A DNA stretch of 64,000 nt from Winogradskya consettensis (lineage in GTDB: Bacteria > Actinomycetota > Actinomycetes > Mycobacteriales > Micromonosporaceae): positions 310,001 through 374,000 of the forward strand of contig NZ_BOQP01000011.1 of the NCBI RefSeq assembly GCF_018332715.1, in the 5' to 3' direction. The position numbers and the translations under genes are program-made. Positions within the stretch are counted from its first letter, which is position 1; every line of letters begins with the position of its first letter. Under the pieces are notes generated by a model. That model made no database searches and was not told the DNA's origin. It saw nothing but the letters and a program-made list of their open reading frames with translations. Below, piece by piece: positions 24,677 to 32,649 of the stretch.

Positions 24677-25678
24677 ATGGACGCAGGTATTGCCCGTAAC
24701 AGGGTTAGTGAAGGCAATGAGGGGACCGTGGGCAACGTGGAGAAGAACACCGTGATGCGTACCGACCAGGTAGCCGAAGAGCGCGACCTCGTCGGAGTCT
24801 ACCTGCACGAGATCTCCCGGACGCCGCTTCTGGACGCCGCCAGGGAGGTTGAGCTTTCCAAGGCGATCGAGGCAGGCCTCTACGCCGAGCACCTGCTCGA
24901 CACCGGCGAGGTCCGTCGCGGTGTGAGCCGGGAAGAGCTTGAGCGGCTGGTGGCCGACGGCCAGAAGTCGAAGGACCTGTTCATCCGGGCCAACCTGCGA
25001 CTCGTCGTCTCCATCGCCCGCCGCTACGTGCGGTCGGGGATGCCGATGCTCGACCTAATCCAGGAGGGCAACACCGGCCTGGTCCGCGCCGTCGAGAAGT
25101 TCGACTACGAGCGCGGCTACAAATTCTCGACGTACGCGACGTGGTGGGTCCGCCAGGCGATCAGCCGGGCGATCGCGCAGCAGGAGCGCACCGTGCGCCT
25201 GCCCGTGCACCTCGTCGAGGACGTCAACCGGATGCGCAACGTCACCCGCCAGCTCGTCCGCGAGCTCGGCGCCGACCCGGAGCCGGCGCAGGTCGCCGCC
25301 GCCCTGGGCGTGACGGTCGAGCGCGTCACCGAGCTCACCCGCTGGGCCCAGGACACCGTGTCCCTGGACACCCCGGTCGGCGACGACGGCGACACCAACC
25401 TCGGTGACCTGGTCGCCGACAGCGATGCCCCGTCGCCCGAGGAGATCGTGCTGACGGCGCTGGAACGCCAGCGCATCGAGGGTCTGCTCAACCACCTCGA
25501 CGACCGTTCGGCCGGCATCATGCGCGCCCGCTACGGTCTCGAGGACGGTCGCGAGCACTCGCTGACCGAGGTGGCGTCGCGGTTCTCGCTCTCCCGCGAG
25601 CGCATCCGCCAGCTCGAGATCCAGGCGCTCGGCCGGCTCCGCGAGCTGGCCCGCGCCGAGGGCCTGCAGGCCGCCTGA
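24677..25678 (+). CDS. Group 1/2 RNA polymerase sigma factor (SigB/HrdB-like)
   Basis: A 333-aa sigma-70 factor. Region 1.2 VGVYLHEISRTPLLDAAREVELSKAIEAG; region 2 LFIRANLRLVVSIARRYVRSGMPMLDLIQEGNTGLVRAVEKFDYERGYKFSTYATWWVRQAI; region 3 LPVHLVEDVNRM; region 4 LTEVASRFSLSRERIRQLEIQALGRLR. It lacks the long acidic N-terminus of the main HrdB/SigA factor, so it is likely the group 2 paralogue (SigB-like) acting in stationary phase or stress. I chose ATG 24677 (MDAGIARNRV) because GGGGAGAG lies at 24666-24673; the frame is open to 24575. A bidirectional terminator follows. Confidence 0.92.
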   Translation: MDAGIARNRVSEGNEGTVGNVEKNTVMRTDQVAEERDLVGVYLHEISRTPLLDAAREVELSKAIEAGLYAEHLLDTGEVRRGVSREELERLVADGQKSKDLFIRANLRLVVSIARRYVRSGMPMLDLIQEGNTGLVRAVEKFDYERGYKFSTYATWWVRQAISRAIAQQERTVRLPVHLVEDVNRMRNVTRQLVRELGADPEPAQVAAALGVTVERVTELTRWAQDTVSLDTPVGDDGDTNLGDLVADSDAPSPEEIVLTALERQRIEGLLNHLDDRSAGIMRARYGLEDGREHSLTEVASRFSLSRERIRQLEIQALGRLRELARAEGLQAA

Positions 25679-25698
25679 TCCGCTGTTCGTAAGGCACA

Positions 25699-25728
25699 AA
25701 AAGGCCGGGGCAAGCGCCCCGGCCTTTT
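25699..25728. terminator. Bidirectional terminator between sigma factor and NlpC/P60 gene
   Basis: A perfect 12-bp stem (AAAAGGCCGGGG at 25699-25710 and its complement at 25717-25728) with a 6-base loop. Both sides carry A/T runs, so it can stop transcripts from both converging genes. Confidence 0.92.
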
Positions 25729-25744
25729 GCTGTGCTGACTTCGA

Positions 25745-26704
25745 TCAGGTCACTCGCCCGTAGCCGTACGGGGTCATGATGTTGATCGAGCGTTTCTTCA
25801 CCGGAGCACCCGCGTGCGAGGCGTCGATGATCATGCCGCCGCCCACGTAGATGCCCACGTGGCCGAGACTTCGGTAGAACACCAGGTCACCGGCCGCGAG
25901 ATCGGACCGGGAGACCCGCTTGGTGGCGCTGTACTGCGCTGCCGCGTTGTGCGGCAGGGACTTGCCCGCGGCAGCCCAGGCCGCCGAGGTGAGACCCGAG
26001 CAGTCGTACGTGTTCGGGCCGCCGGAGCCGTACTCGTACATCAGGCCGATCGCGCCGTAGGCGAAGGAGACCGCCTTGCCGGCGGAACCGGCGATGTTCG
26101 GAACCGTGCCCGTGTAGCTGGACCCGGTCTCGGTCTCCTTGCCGTATGCCGTCTTGCGCATGGCATACAGATCCTTGAGGTCGCCCTCGATCTTCTTCTT
26201 GCGCGCCGACAGCTCCTTGACCTCAGCTGCCTGCTTGTCCTGGGTCACCTTCAACGCGGCCTGGCGGGCGTCGTAGTCCTTCGCCGTGGCCGAGAAGGTG
26301 TCGATGTCCCGTTGCTGGGTGCGCGAGATCTGCTCCAGGATGGACATCCGGTCGATCAGACCTTCGTTCCCCTCGAGCAGCACGTTCATCGTGCCGACCT
26401 TGCCGGACTTGTACGCCGACGCCGCGATGACCTTCATCTGCGAGCTGGCGACCACGAGGGCAGCCTTCGCGGGCCCGAGCGACTCGGCGAGCTTCTTCTC
26501 GTCCGCCTTGGTCTTGTCCAGGCTGATCTTCATCTTGTTGAACGACTCGACGACGTCCTCGAGGTCGTTCGACGCCTTCTCGATCTTCTTGGTGAGTTCA
26601 CCGGAGGTGGGTGCCGCGTGTGCCGCGGGCGCGAACGAGCCGGTGATGGCGATCGCCAGTCCGGCGACCACCAGGGTGCGTAGCCTCATGCGAGCGTGTC
26701 GCAA
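25745..26704 (-). CDS. NlpC/P60 peptidoglycan endopeptidase (RipA-like)
   Basis: A 319-aa secreted cell-wall hydrolase. The signal peptide is MRLRTLVVAGLAIAITGSFAP ending AHA-AP near residue 30. Residues 35-190 form a coiled coil (SGELTKKIEKASNDLEDVVE..., KDLYAMRKTAY). The catalytic domain shows NTYDCSG (Cys235), GHVGIYVG (His282) and DASHAG (His297). It cleaves D-Glu to diaminopimelate links in stem peptides, probably for cell separation. Two starts compete: TTG 26704, 10 bases after a GAGAGG, and ATG 26689. A c-di-AMP riboswitch lies upstream at 26730-26895, so the gene is likely switched off or on by c-di-AMP. Confidence 0.93.
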   Translation of the reverse strand: MRHARMRLRTLVVAGLAIAITGSFAPAAHAAPTSGELTKKIEKASNDLEDVVESFNKMKISLDKTKADEKKLAESLGPAKAALVVASSQMKVIAASAYKSGKVGTMNVLLEGNEGLIDRMSILEQISRTQQRDIDTFSATAKDYDARQAALKVTQDKQAAEVKELSARKKKIEGDLKDLYAMRKTAYGKETETGSSYTGTVPNIAGSAGKAVSFAYGAIGLMYEYGSGGPNTYDCSGLTSAAWAAAGKSLPHNAAAQYSATKRVSRSDLAAGDLVFYRSLGHVGIYVGGGMIIDASHAGAPVKKRSINIMTPYGYGRVT

Positions 26705-26729
26705 CGGTGCATGGCCTCTCTTCCGCTTG

Positions 26730-26895
26730 AGCCACCTACCGGGTTAGCTGACGGATTCGGGCGGGAAGAAGGCCCTACCGCTTGCGCGGATTCACCCCAT
26801 TGCTGCGTCGGTGGGTCCCCGGTTCACTGCAGGACGGCGCGGACCCCGGGGGATTGGGGTGGCCGTGGCGTCCTGAGCGATTCGGCGGCGCTGGC
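26730..26895 (-). promoter_or_regulatory. c-di-AMP riboswitch (ydaO/yuaA type)
   Basis: Read on the minus strand, the leader has the family landmarks in order: CCGCCGAATCGCTC (26875-26888), GTGAACCGGGGACCC (26813-26827), GGGGTGAATCC (26789-26799) and CCCGAATCCGTCAGCTAACC with CGGTAGG (26736-26761). This is the conserved core of the ydaO aptamer, known in actinobacteria upstream of resuscitation and cell-wall hydrolase genes, where it senses c-di-AMP. It ends about 25 bases before the start of the NlpC/P60 gene. Confidence 0.92.
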
Positions 26896-27058
26896 CGGTG
26901 CCACCGGAGACGTGGCTGCGGACCGGACCAACCGCATCAACTTATCGGCGATCCGCATTAACACAAGAGTCGCGTCAGTGATTTAGGCCAATTATCACAT
27001 TTATGCGAATGATCCAGATAACGGAGTGCAATTCGGCCGACTCGAAGCGTTACCTGTT

Positions 27059-27388
27059 CTATTTCTCCGCCATCGCGGGCGAGTTGTCCATAGCCTCCGG
27101 CGCCCACTTGTGAGTGACGACCCGCTCGGCCCAGAACGAGAAGAACGGAATGGTGCCGGCGAGCATCACCAGCAGCATCCGGCCGAGCGGCCAGCCGGCC
27201 CGGCGGCTCAGATCCCAGGTGGCGACGAGGTAGACCATGTAGAGGAAGCCGTGGATCGGGCCGACGGCGGCGACCACGAAGTCGTTGTCACCGATGTACT
27301 TGAGCGGCATGCCGACCAGCACGAGCACGATGAGGACCACGCCGACGATCCAGGCGATGGTCCGGTAACGGGTGAGGGCTCCCTGCAC
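27059..27388 (-). CDS. DUF3817 membrane protein
   Basis: A 109-aa integral membrane protein with three to four helices. YRTIAWIVGVVLIVLVLVGMPLKY, VGPIHGFLYMVYLVATWDLSRRAGWPL and LAGTIPFFSFWAERVV match the DUF3817 pattern. The function is unknown; relatives are widespread in actinobacteria beside small membrane protein genes. It follows the 142-aa membrane gene by 11 bases on the same strand, so it is probably the second gene of that operon. Confidence 0.85.
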   Translation of the reverse strand: MQGALTRYRTIAWIVGVVLIVLVLVGMPLKYIGDNDFVVAAVGPIHGFLYMVYLVATWDLSRRAGWPLGRMLLVMLAGTIPFFSFWAERVVTHKWAPEAMDNSPAMAEK

Positions 27389-27399
27389 GATCCACGTCC

Positions 27400-27828
27400 T
27401 TATTTACTGGGTGCTGCGTTCTTGTAACCGGGGTAGTCGCCGGGGCGTGCGCCGGGATGGGCGGACAACCAGGCCAGATAGTCGTTGTAGGCGGCCAGCT
27501 CCGGGTCCTCGCCGGCCGGGCTCTGCGATTTCACGGGTACGCGGACAGGTCTGCGCACGGTGATCGGAGCGTCCTCGGCGGGCTCCTCGGCCGGCACGTC
27601 CTCCTCCGCCGGCGTTTCGCCGATCTTGCGCTCCTGCTGGACCTCGCGGAACCAGATGAAGACGACGAAGGCGGCGAAGACCGGCCACTCGAAGGTATAG
27701 CCCCAGCTCAGCGTGTTACCGCCGGTGGCGCGGCTGAACTGCCACCAGCCGAGCCCGAGGAAGCCCGCGATCAGCACGAGCGCGGCCACGTGACGCGCGA
27801 TCCACGCCGGGGTCCACAGCCCTTTCAT
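27400..27828 (-). CDS. Conserved actinobacterial membrane protein
   Basis: A 142-aa protein with two N-terminal helices ([21 protein letters not shown] and [22 protein letters not shown]) and an acidic Pro-rich tail, ending with [27 protein letters not shown]. This layout is conserved in actinobacteria beside DUF3817. It is sometimes annotated as a transcriptional regulator without evidence. I do not assign a function. It is divergent from the small DUF6158-like gene at 27885. Confidence 0.75.
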   Translation of the reverse strand: MKGLWTPAWIARHVAALVLIAGFLGLGWWQFSRATGGNTLSWGYTFEWPVFAAFVVFIWFREVQQERKIGETPAEEDVPAEEPAEDAPITVRRPVRVPVKSQSPAGEDPELAAYNDYLAWLSAHPGARPGDYPGYKNAAPSK

Positions 27829-27884
27829 GCGGTCGAGCGTACCGGCGCGGGTTTGGCGTTTGACCGCGCGGGCAACCGTGAGCC

Positions 27885-28115
27885 ATGAGTGACTCCGTTG
27901 ATGACCTCGTCGGCGTGGATCCGGCGGACCTCTCCGACGAAGACCTGCTCCGCGAGATGGGCAGCCTGCACCGGACCCGCCTGGACACCCTCCGCCACGG
28001 ACCCGATGCCGCGCTCGCCACCCACCTGCGACGCACGGCCGAGCTGGAGACCGAATACCTGGCTCGGCACCCGGGCCGGGAGGTCGACCCCCACCGGCTC
28101 ACCCAGGCGTTCTGA
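27885..28115 (+). CDS. DUF6158-like small protein
   Basis: A 76-aa acidic helical protein: [60 protein letters not shown]. The pattern LTDExLLREL...LHxTR...TLRHGS...HxxRxxELExEYL corresponds to a conserved actinobacterial family (DUF6158, from memory). No enzymatic motif is seen. It starts with ATG 27885 and is followed 25 bases later by a DUF1360 gene, so they are likely cotranscribed. Confidence 0.75.
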   Translation: MSDSVDDLVGVDPADLSDEDLLREMGSLHRTRLDTLRHGPDAALATHLRRTAELETEYLARHPGREVDPHRLTQAF

Positions 28116-28140
28116 CCTTTGTGAAAGGACCACCCCCACA

Positions 28141-28662
28141 ATGCCCCCCTTGGTACGCGGCCGGCTCGACCGGTTGCGGCGGCAGTACGCGCCGCACGAG
28201 CATCGCCCCCTGGATGGTTACGTCGTCACCATGGGAGCCTTCGGGGCGCTCGCGGCCAGCGCAGCGGTCGCCGCGAAGGTGACCGGCCGCCCGATCCCGG
28301 ACCGCCCGGCGACCGCGGACATCGTGCTCATCTCGATCGCGACCCACAAGCTCAGCCGTCTGATCGCCAAGGACTCGATCACCAGCCCGCTACGCGCACC
28401 CTTCACCCGATACAGCGAGCCGGGTGGCAGCGGCGAGGTCAACGAGGAGGTACGCGATCAGGGCAGCTCCCTGCGCCACTCGATCGGTGAGCTGGTCAGC
28501 TGCCCGTTCTGCCTCGCGGTCTGGGTCGCCACCGGGCTCACCGCCGGCCTGGTCTTCGCCCCGAAACTGACCCGGCTGACGGCCACGGTCTTCACCGCGA
28601 CGGCCGTGTCGGACTTCCTGCAGATGGCGTACTCGATCTCCAAGGAGACCGCGGAGGGCTGA
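28141..28662 (+). CDS. DUF1360 membrane protein
   Basis: A 173-aa protein with hydrophobic segments at about residues 28-50, 60-75, 117-140 and 143-160. The signature THKLSRLIAKDSITSPLRAPFTRY and the ELVSCPFCLAVWVAT motif with the paired cysteines match DUF1360, a family related to spore-coat-associated proteins of Bacillus. I chose ATG 28141 (MPPLVRGRLDRL), preceded by GAAAGGA. The Cys-Pro-Phe-Cys pair suggests a redox or metal site; the function is unknown. Confidence 0.82.
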   Translation: MPPLVRGRLDRLRRQYAPHEHRPLDGYVVTMGAFGALAASAAVAAKVTGRPIPDRPATADIVLISIATHKLSRLIAKDSITSPLRAPFTRYSEPGGSGEVNEEVRDQGSSLRHSIGELVSCPFCLAVWVATGLTAGLVFAPKLTRLTATVFTATAVSDFLQMAYSISKETAEG

Positions 28663-28998
28663 CCCCTATTGTGTGGTACGGGTCACATTTCCTCCCGGAA
28701 TGGCCGGACCCGACCGACAGTTGATGACAGATGTCGGTGTGCCCAGTGTCCCCGGGCCTCACCCTAAGCCTTCGCGGAATACCGTTCGGCTGGAGCCGCG
28801 TTGAGCCACTCGCCGCGAGGCGACCTGCACACCGGCATCTATGTGGGCGACGCCCCCTGGGATTCCCAGGGGGCGCCGTTCGTTTCCGGTCGTCGTAGGT
28901 TCCTCGTGAGTCGTCGTTGGGTTCCTCGTGAGTCGCCGTCGGTCCTTCTGGGGCTTCGTCCGTTTCTCGATGGGCGGTCCCGGGTAATTCGCCCACTT
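28663..28998. other. Gene-free region with hairpin and 22-bp duplication
   Basis: A 336-bp stretch without a supported gene. It contains a perfect hairpin at 28851-28875 (listed separately) and a tandem duplication of a 22-bp unit with core GGTTCCTCGTGAGTCG at about 28899-28941. Nothing else was recognised. Confidence 0.6.
28851..28875 (+). terminator. 11-bp hairpin
   Basis: A perfect stem CGCCCCCTGGG with its complement and a 3-base loop. It lies about 190 bases after the DUF1360 stop and 120 bases before the next small gene; it may terminate the upstream operon. Confidence 0.6.
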
Positions 28999-29169
28999 AT
29001 GAGTGACGATCGGGTGGAGCAGCGGGCCGCAGAACTGCTGCCCGAAGAGGAAACCGCAGGCAGCGCCGACCCCCGTGCCCAGGCAGAGGCCATCCTCGCG
29101 GAGTCCGACGAGCGCGAATACGCCCCGGGCACCGCCGAGACGGTTACGCCCGCGGACGGTACCCGATAG
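28999..29169 (+). CDS. Conserved small acidic actinobacterial protein
   Basis: A 56-aa acidic protein: MSDDRVEQRAAELLPEEE, then DPRAQAEAILAESDERE. This N-terminal pattern (RAAxLLPEE...DPxAQAExILxES) is widely conserved in Streptomyces and relatives as a short protein of unknown function. The ATG at 28999 is chosen from the conservation of the MSDDRVEQRAAELLPEE start. No motif of known role is present. It precedes the GAF-ANTAR gene by 14 bases and may be cotranscribed with it. Confidence 0.7.
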   Translation: MSDDRVEQRAAELLPEEETAGSADPRAQAEAILAESDEREYAPGTAETVTPADGTR

Positions 29170-29183
29170 AGGACACCACTTTC

Positions 29184-30224
29184 GTGTTCACGGATACCCA
29201 TGGCAAACTCGGGCAAATGTCTGCCCCGCAAAGGAGCACCGGCCGACGCCTGACGTCGCGGCGCATCCCTCCCGCGACCGACACGCCCCCACCCACCCGG
29301 CTCGGCGTCCGCAGCCGCATATCGGTCGCACCCCTACCGCCGCCCGGTGCCATCACCTCTGGTTCACAGCCGCCTCTTGCCGTTGCTGTCGGTTCCGGTT
29401 CGCAGTCGGCTGTCGGGGTCGGCTCTGCTTCGCAGTCTGCTGTCGGGGTCGGCTCTGTTTCGCTGCCGGCTGTCGGTGTCGGCTCTGTTTCGCTGCCGGC
29501 CGTTGGCGGTGGCTCTGTTTCGCTGCCGGGCGTGGGTGTCGGTGCGGTGGACCGGCCGCATCCCGTTGAGGTGGCCGGGCTGCTGCACGAGCTGACGGTG
29601 CGGTTGCTGGGCGCGGAGGACGTACCCCAGGCATTGGACCGGCTTGCGGCTTTCGGTGTGCAGGCGCTTCCTGGGACGCTGCGCTGCTCGGTCGCCCTGA
29701 TCGGGGAAGGCGGCCCGCCGACGCTGGCGGCTTCCGGCCCGCAGGCCCAGCGGCTGGACGACCTTCAGTACGCATCCGGCGAAGGCCCGGCCCTGGAAGC
29801 AGCCCGGACCCGGGCCGTCATCACCGCCCAGGACCTCCCCACCGACGACCGCTGGCCAGAGCTCGGCGAATGCGCCCTGGCCGAAGGCGTGCGGGGAGTG
29901 GCAGCGATCCCGCTGGACGTCCCCCGCTCGGCGGTCGGCTCGGTCAGCTTCTTCGTCCAGCACCCCGGAGGAATGGACCCGGAGCAACTCCTGACCGCAA
30001 TGGCCCTGGTCAACCAGGCCGAAGTCCTCCTGGCCGAACTCCAGCGCCGCCAGGGTCTACGCGAAGGCGCCGCAGTCGACCGCGCAGCAGGCGTCATAAT
30101 CGCCCAGCGCGGCTGCGGCGTCCAGGAGGCCTACAACGTCCTCCGCGACACCTCCCAGCGCCTCGGCCTCCCCCGCGAAGAAGTAGCCGAACGCCTCATC
30201 GGCGCAGCCGCCCGCAACGCCTGA
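29184..30224 (+). CDS. GAF and ANTAR domain regulator with N-terminal Ser/Val repeat region
   Basis: A 346-aa protein. Residues 1-120 are low complexity with five copies of a ten-residue repeat of the type GSVSLPAVGV. Residues 130-270 form a GAF domain (ALPGTLRCSVALIGEGGPPTLAASGPQAQRLDDLQYASGEGPALEAARTRAVI, DRWPELGECALAEGVRGVAAIPL). The C-terminus from about 290 is an ANTAR RNA-binding domain (REGAAVDRAAGVIIAQRGCGVQEAYNVLRDTSQRLGLPREEVAERLI). ANTAR proteins bind dual hairpins in nascent RNA to prevent termination. I kept GTG 29184, which follows AGAGGA by 10 bases; ATG 29217 is the alternative. A terminator follows at 30235. Confidence 0.88.
   Translation: MFTDTHGKLGQMSAPQRSTGRRLTSRRIPPATDTPPPTRLGVRSRISVAPLPPPGAITSGSQPPLAVAVGSGSQSAVGVGSASQSAVGVGSVSLPAVGVGSVSLPAVGGGSVSLPGVGVGAVDRPHPVEVAGLLHELTVRLLGAEDVPQALDRLAAFGVQALPGTLRCSVALIGEGGPPTLAASGPQAQRLDDLQYASGEGPALEAARTRAVITAQDLPTDDRWPELGECALAEGVRGVAAIPLDVPRSAVGSVSFFVQHPGGMDPEQLLTAMALVNQAEVLLAELQRRQGLREGAAVDRAAGVIIAQRGCGVQEAYNVLRDTSQRLGLPREEVAERLIGAAARNA
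29388..29547 (+). repeat. In-frame 30-bp repeat in the GAF-ANTAR gene
   Basis: Five to six copies of a 30-bp unit with core GTCGGCTCTGTTTCGCTGCC encode GSVSLPAVGV-like decapeptides. Third-position changes are few, so the expansion looks recent. Confidence 0.85.
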
Positions 30225-30234
30225 CCCCTGAGCG

Positions 30235-30263
30235 CGGCCCGGACCTGACCACGGTCCGGGCCG
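30235..30263 (+). terminator. Terminator after the GAF-ANTAR gene
   Basis: A perfect 11-bp stem CGGCCCGGACC (30235-30245) with its complement at 30253-30263 and a 7-base loop, followed by TCTGCTTTTG. Confidence 0.88.
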
Positions 30264-30278
30264 TCTGCTTTTGCGGTA

Positions 30279-30581
30279 CTACTTCGCGACCTGCTGGACG
30301 ACCTCGAACTCCAGAAGGCTGGCACCACCCGCGACGGGCTTGGCCCGCTCACCCGCGTGCGCCGCCCGCCCGGACCCGGCCGACCAGGCCTGGAACGCCT
30401 CCTCCGACTCCCACTTCGTGTAGACGAAGTACCGCGTCTCACCCGACACCGGCCGGAGCAGCTCGAACCCCAGGAACCCCTCGGCGTTCTCCACAGCACC
30501 CTGCCGGGCAGCGAACCGCTTCTCCAGCTCGGGCCCCGCACCCTCGGGCACATCAATCGCATTGATCTTCACAACAGCCAT
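30279..30581 (-). CDS. ABM-domain monooxygenase-like protein
   Basis: A 100-aa dimeric alpha/beta-barrel protein of the antibiotic biosynthesis monooxygenase superfamily (also holding heme-degrading IsdG/MhuD-like enzymes). MAVVKINAIDVPEGAGPELEKRFAARQGAVENAEGFLGFELLRPVSGETRYFVYTKWESEEAFQAW shows the conserved strand order and the N-terminal Asn and Trp positions. Whether it degrades heme or acts on a polyketide cannot be told; a His ligand comparable to MhuD His75 may be the His in AAHAGERAKPV. I chose ATG 30581; the longer frame is noncoding. Confidence 0.83.
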   Translation of the reverse strand: MAVVKINAIDVPEGAGPELEKRFAARQGAVENAEGFLGFELLRPVSGETRYFVYTKWESEEAFQAWSAGSGRAAHAGERAKPVAGGASLLEFEVVQQVAK

Positions 30582-30599
30582 ACGACCCAGCCTACGAGC

Positions 30600-30900
30600 G
30601 CCCCCGCCGAGTTTCCCCCGAGCGCCCACCCAACTGCCGCCGAACGGACCTCGCCGATCTCACCCTGAGTGCCCACCGACCCGCCCCTGAGCGGTCCCCG
30701 CCGACCTGCCGCCGAGTGGGCCCTCGCCGACTTTGCCCTGAGTGCCTGCCGATTTGCCGCAGGGCGCCTTCGCCGACCTTGCCCTGAGTGCTCAACCGCT
30801 TGCCGCTGAGTGCCCATTCGCTTGCCGCCGAACGGCCCCGCCGGCCTCGCGGAGCGCCCTCCCCGGCTCTCGCTGAGTGGCCTCGCCCGCACGCGCGAAC
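30600..30900. repeat. Degenerate 22-26 bp intergenic repeats
   Basis: About eleven imperfect units (consensus CTGAGTGCCC followed by CGCTTGCCG) with spacing of 22-26 bases fill most of the 379-bp gap between the ABM gene and the efflux gene. No gene is supported here although reading frames are open in several directions because of the repeats. Confidence 0.75.
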
Positions 30901-30960
30901 GCCCCGGAGGCCAGGCCGCGGTGGGCTTGGGCTTCGGGGCGTTCGGGGTGGTGCGGGTGG

Positions 30961-32649
30961 TTAGTGGGCGGGGCTGGCTGGGTGCGGGGCCGGGCCGGCG
31001 CCCACCTCGCCGGGGACGCCGTCGCTGTCGGCTGCGGCGGCTGCGTCGTCGGCTCGTTGCTGCTGGGCGGAGCGCTGGGAGAGCGGGATCTCCGGGAGGA
31101 AGAGGACCACGATCAGGCCGATGATCATGACGGCGAAGGCCAGGAGGAAGACGACCTGGATGCCATCGGAGAAGCCGACCTTGAAGGGGTGGGCGAGTGC
31201 CTCGGGGAGCTTGTTGATGAAGGAGGTGTCGCTCAGGTCGCCGCCTGCGGAGGTGCCGCCCGGGAACTGGACCTTGGCGTCCGCGTAGGCGTGGGAGATC
31301 TTGCTGGGGAGCACGTTGAAGAGCACCGACAGGAAGATCGCCGTGCCCAGCGTGCCGCCCATGGAGCGGAAGAAGGTCACCGAGCTGGTGGCCACGCCGA
31401 TCTCACGGGGCGACACGGCGTTCTGCACCGCGGTGATCATCGGCTGCATGTTGCCACCCAGGCCGAGACCCATCACGACCATGATCAGCATGGTCTGCCA
31501 GAGCGGGGTGTCCGCGCCGATCAGCGCGAAGAGGCCGAGCGCCACGAGCATCAGGGTGCTGCCGATGATCGGGAAGATGCGGTAGCGGCCGGTACGGGCG
31601 ATGAGCTGACCCGCGGTGATCGAGCCGGCCATGATGCCGAACACGAACGGGATCATCTGCAGGCCGGCGACCGTCGGCGAGCTGCCCTTGACGATCTGCA
31701 GGTACAGCGGGACGGTCATGAGGCCGCCGAACATCGCCATGCCGAGGATCGTGCTGGACGTGGCGCCGACCGCGACCGTGCGGTTGCGGAAGAGCCGCAG
31801 CGGCAGCAGCGCCTCGTCCTTGTATGCCCGCTCGGCGAGCACGAAGCCGACCAGGCCGAGGACGCCGATCACGTAGCAGGCGATCGCGCGGCCGGAGCCC
31901 CAGCCCCAGTCGCGACCCTGCTCGGCCACGGTGAGCAGCGGCACCAGACCGATGACCAGGGTGAGCGCTCCGGGCCAGTCGATGCGGTGGTCGTTACGGG
32001 TGTGCGGGAGGTGCAGGACCCGGGCGACGACGACCATGGCCGCGATGCCGATCGGGACGTTGATGTAGAAGACCCAGCGCCAGCCGTCGACGCCCAGGAT
32101 GTTGTCGGCGCCGGCGAAGAAGCCGCCGAGGATCGGGCCGATGACGCTGGCCGTGCCGAAGACCGCGAGGAAGTAGCCCTGGTACTTGGCGCGCTCGCGG
32201 GGCGGCACGATGTCACCGATGATGACGAGCGCGAGCGACATCAGGCCACCGGCGCCCAGACCCTGGATGGCCCGGAACGCTGCCAGCTCGTACATGTTCT
32301 GCGAGAGCCCGCAGAGGAACGAGCCGGCGATGAAGATGCCGATCGCGGAGAGGAAGAACGGCCGCCGCCCGTAGATGTCGGACAGCTTGCCGTAGAGCGG
32401 GGTGGAGATCGTCGACGTGATGAGGAACGCCGTCGTCGCCCAGGCCTGCAGGTTGAAGCCGTTGAGGTCGTCGGCGATGGTCCGGGTCGCCGTCGCCATG
32501 ATCGTCTGGTCCAGGGCGGCCAGGAACATGCCCATCATCAGGCCGACCAGCACCGTGATGACCTGACGGTGGGTGAATTCCGCCGATGGCGGGGCCGGCC
32601 GGGCGCCGGGCCCGGCTGCCGCCGGTGCGGTTTCGGTGGAGTTACTCAC
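30961..32649 (-). CDS. DHA2 family drug efflux transporter (EmrB/QacA type)
   Basis: A 562-aa, 14-helix proton-driven multidrug exporter. The signature FLAALDQTIMATATRTIADDL (motif D1), LYGKLSDIYGRRPFFL (motif A), RAIQGLGAGGLMSLALVIIGDIVPPRERAKYQGYFLAVFGTASVIGPILGGFF (motifs B and C) are all present. I chose GTG 32649 (MSNSTETAPAAAG), preceded by GGGAG, because it overlaps the MarR stop as GTGA. The C-terminal tail is Ala/Asp-rich. It is the last gene of a methyltransferase-MarR-transporter operon and probably is repressed by the MarR regulator. Confidence 0.92.
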   Translation of the reverse strand: MSNSTETAPAAAGPGARPAPPSAEFTHRQVITVLVGLMMGMFLAALDQTIMATATRTIADDLNGFNLQAWATTAFLITSTISTPLYGKLSDIYGRRPFFLSAIGIFIAGSFLCGLSQNMYELAAFRAIQGLGAGGLMSLALVIIGDIVPPRERAKYQGYFLAVFGTASVIGPILGGFFAGADNILGVDGWRWVFYINVPIGIAAMVVVARVLHLPHTRNDHRIDWPGALTLVIGLVPLLTVAEQGRDWGWGSGRAIACYVIGVLGLVGFVLAERAYKDEALLPLRLFRNRTVAVGATSSTILGMAMFGGLMTVPLYLQIVKGSSPTVAGLQMIPFVFGIMAGSITAGQLIARTGRYRIFPIIGSTLMLVALGLFALIGADTPLWQTMLIMVVMGLGLGGNMQPMITAVQNAVSPREIGVATSSVTFFRSMGGTLGTAIFLSVLFNVLPSKISHAYADAKVQFPGGTSAGGDLSDTSFINKLPEALAHPFKVGFSDGIQVVFLLAFAVMIIGLIVVLFLPEIPLSQRSAQQQRADDAAAAADSDGVPGEVGAGPAPHPASPAH

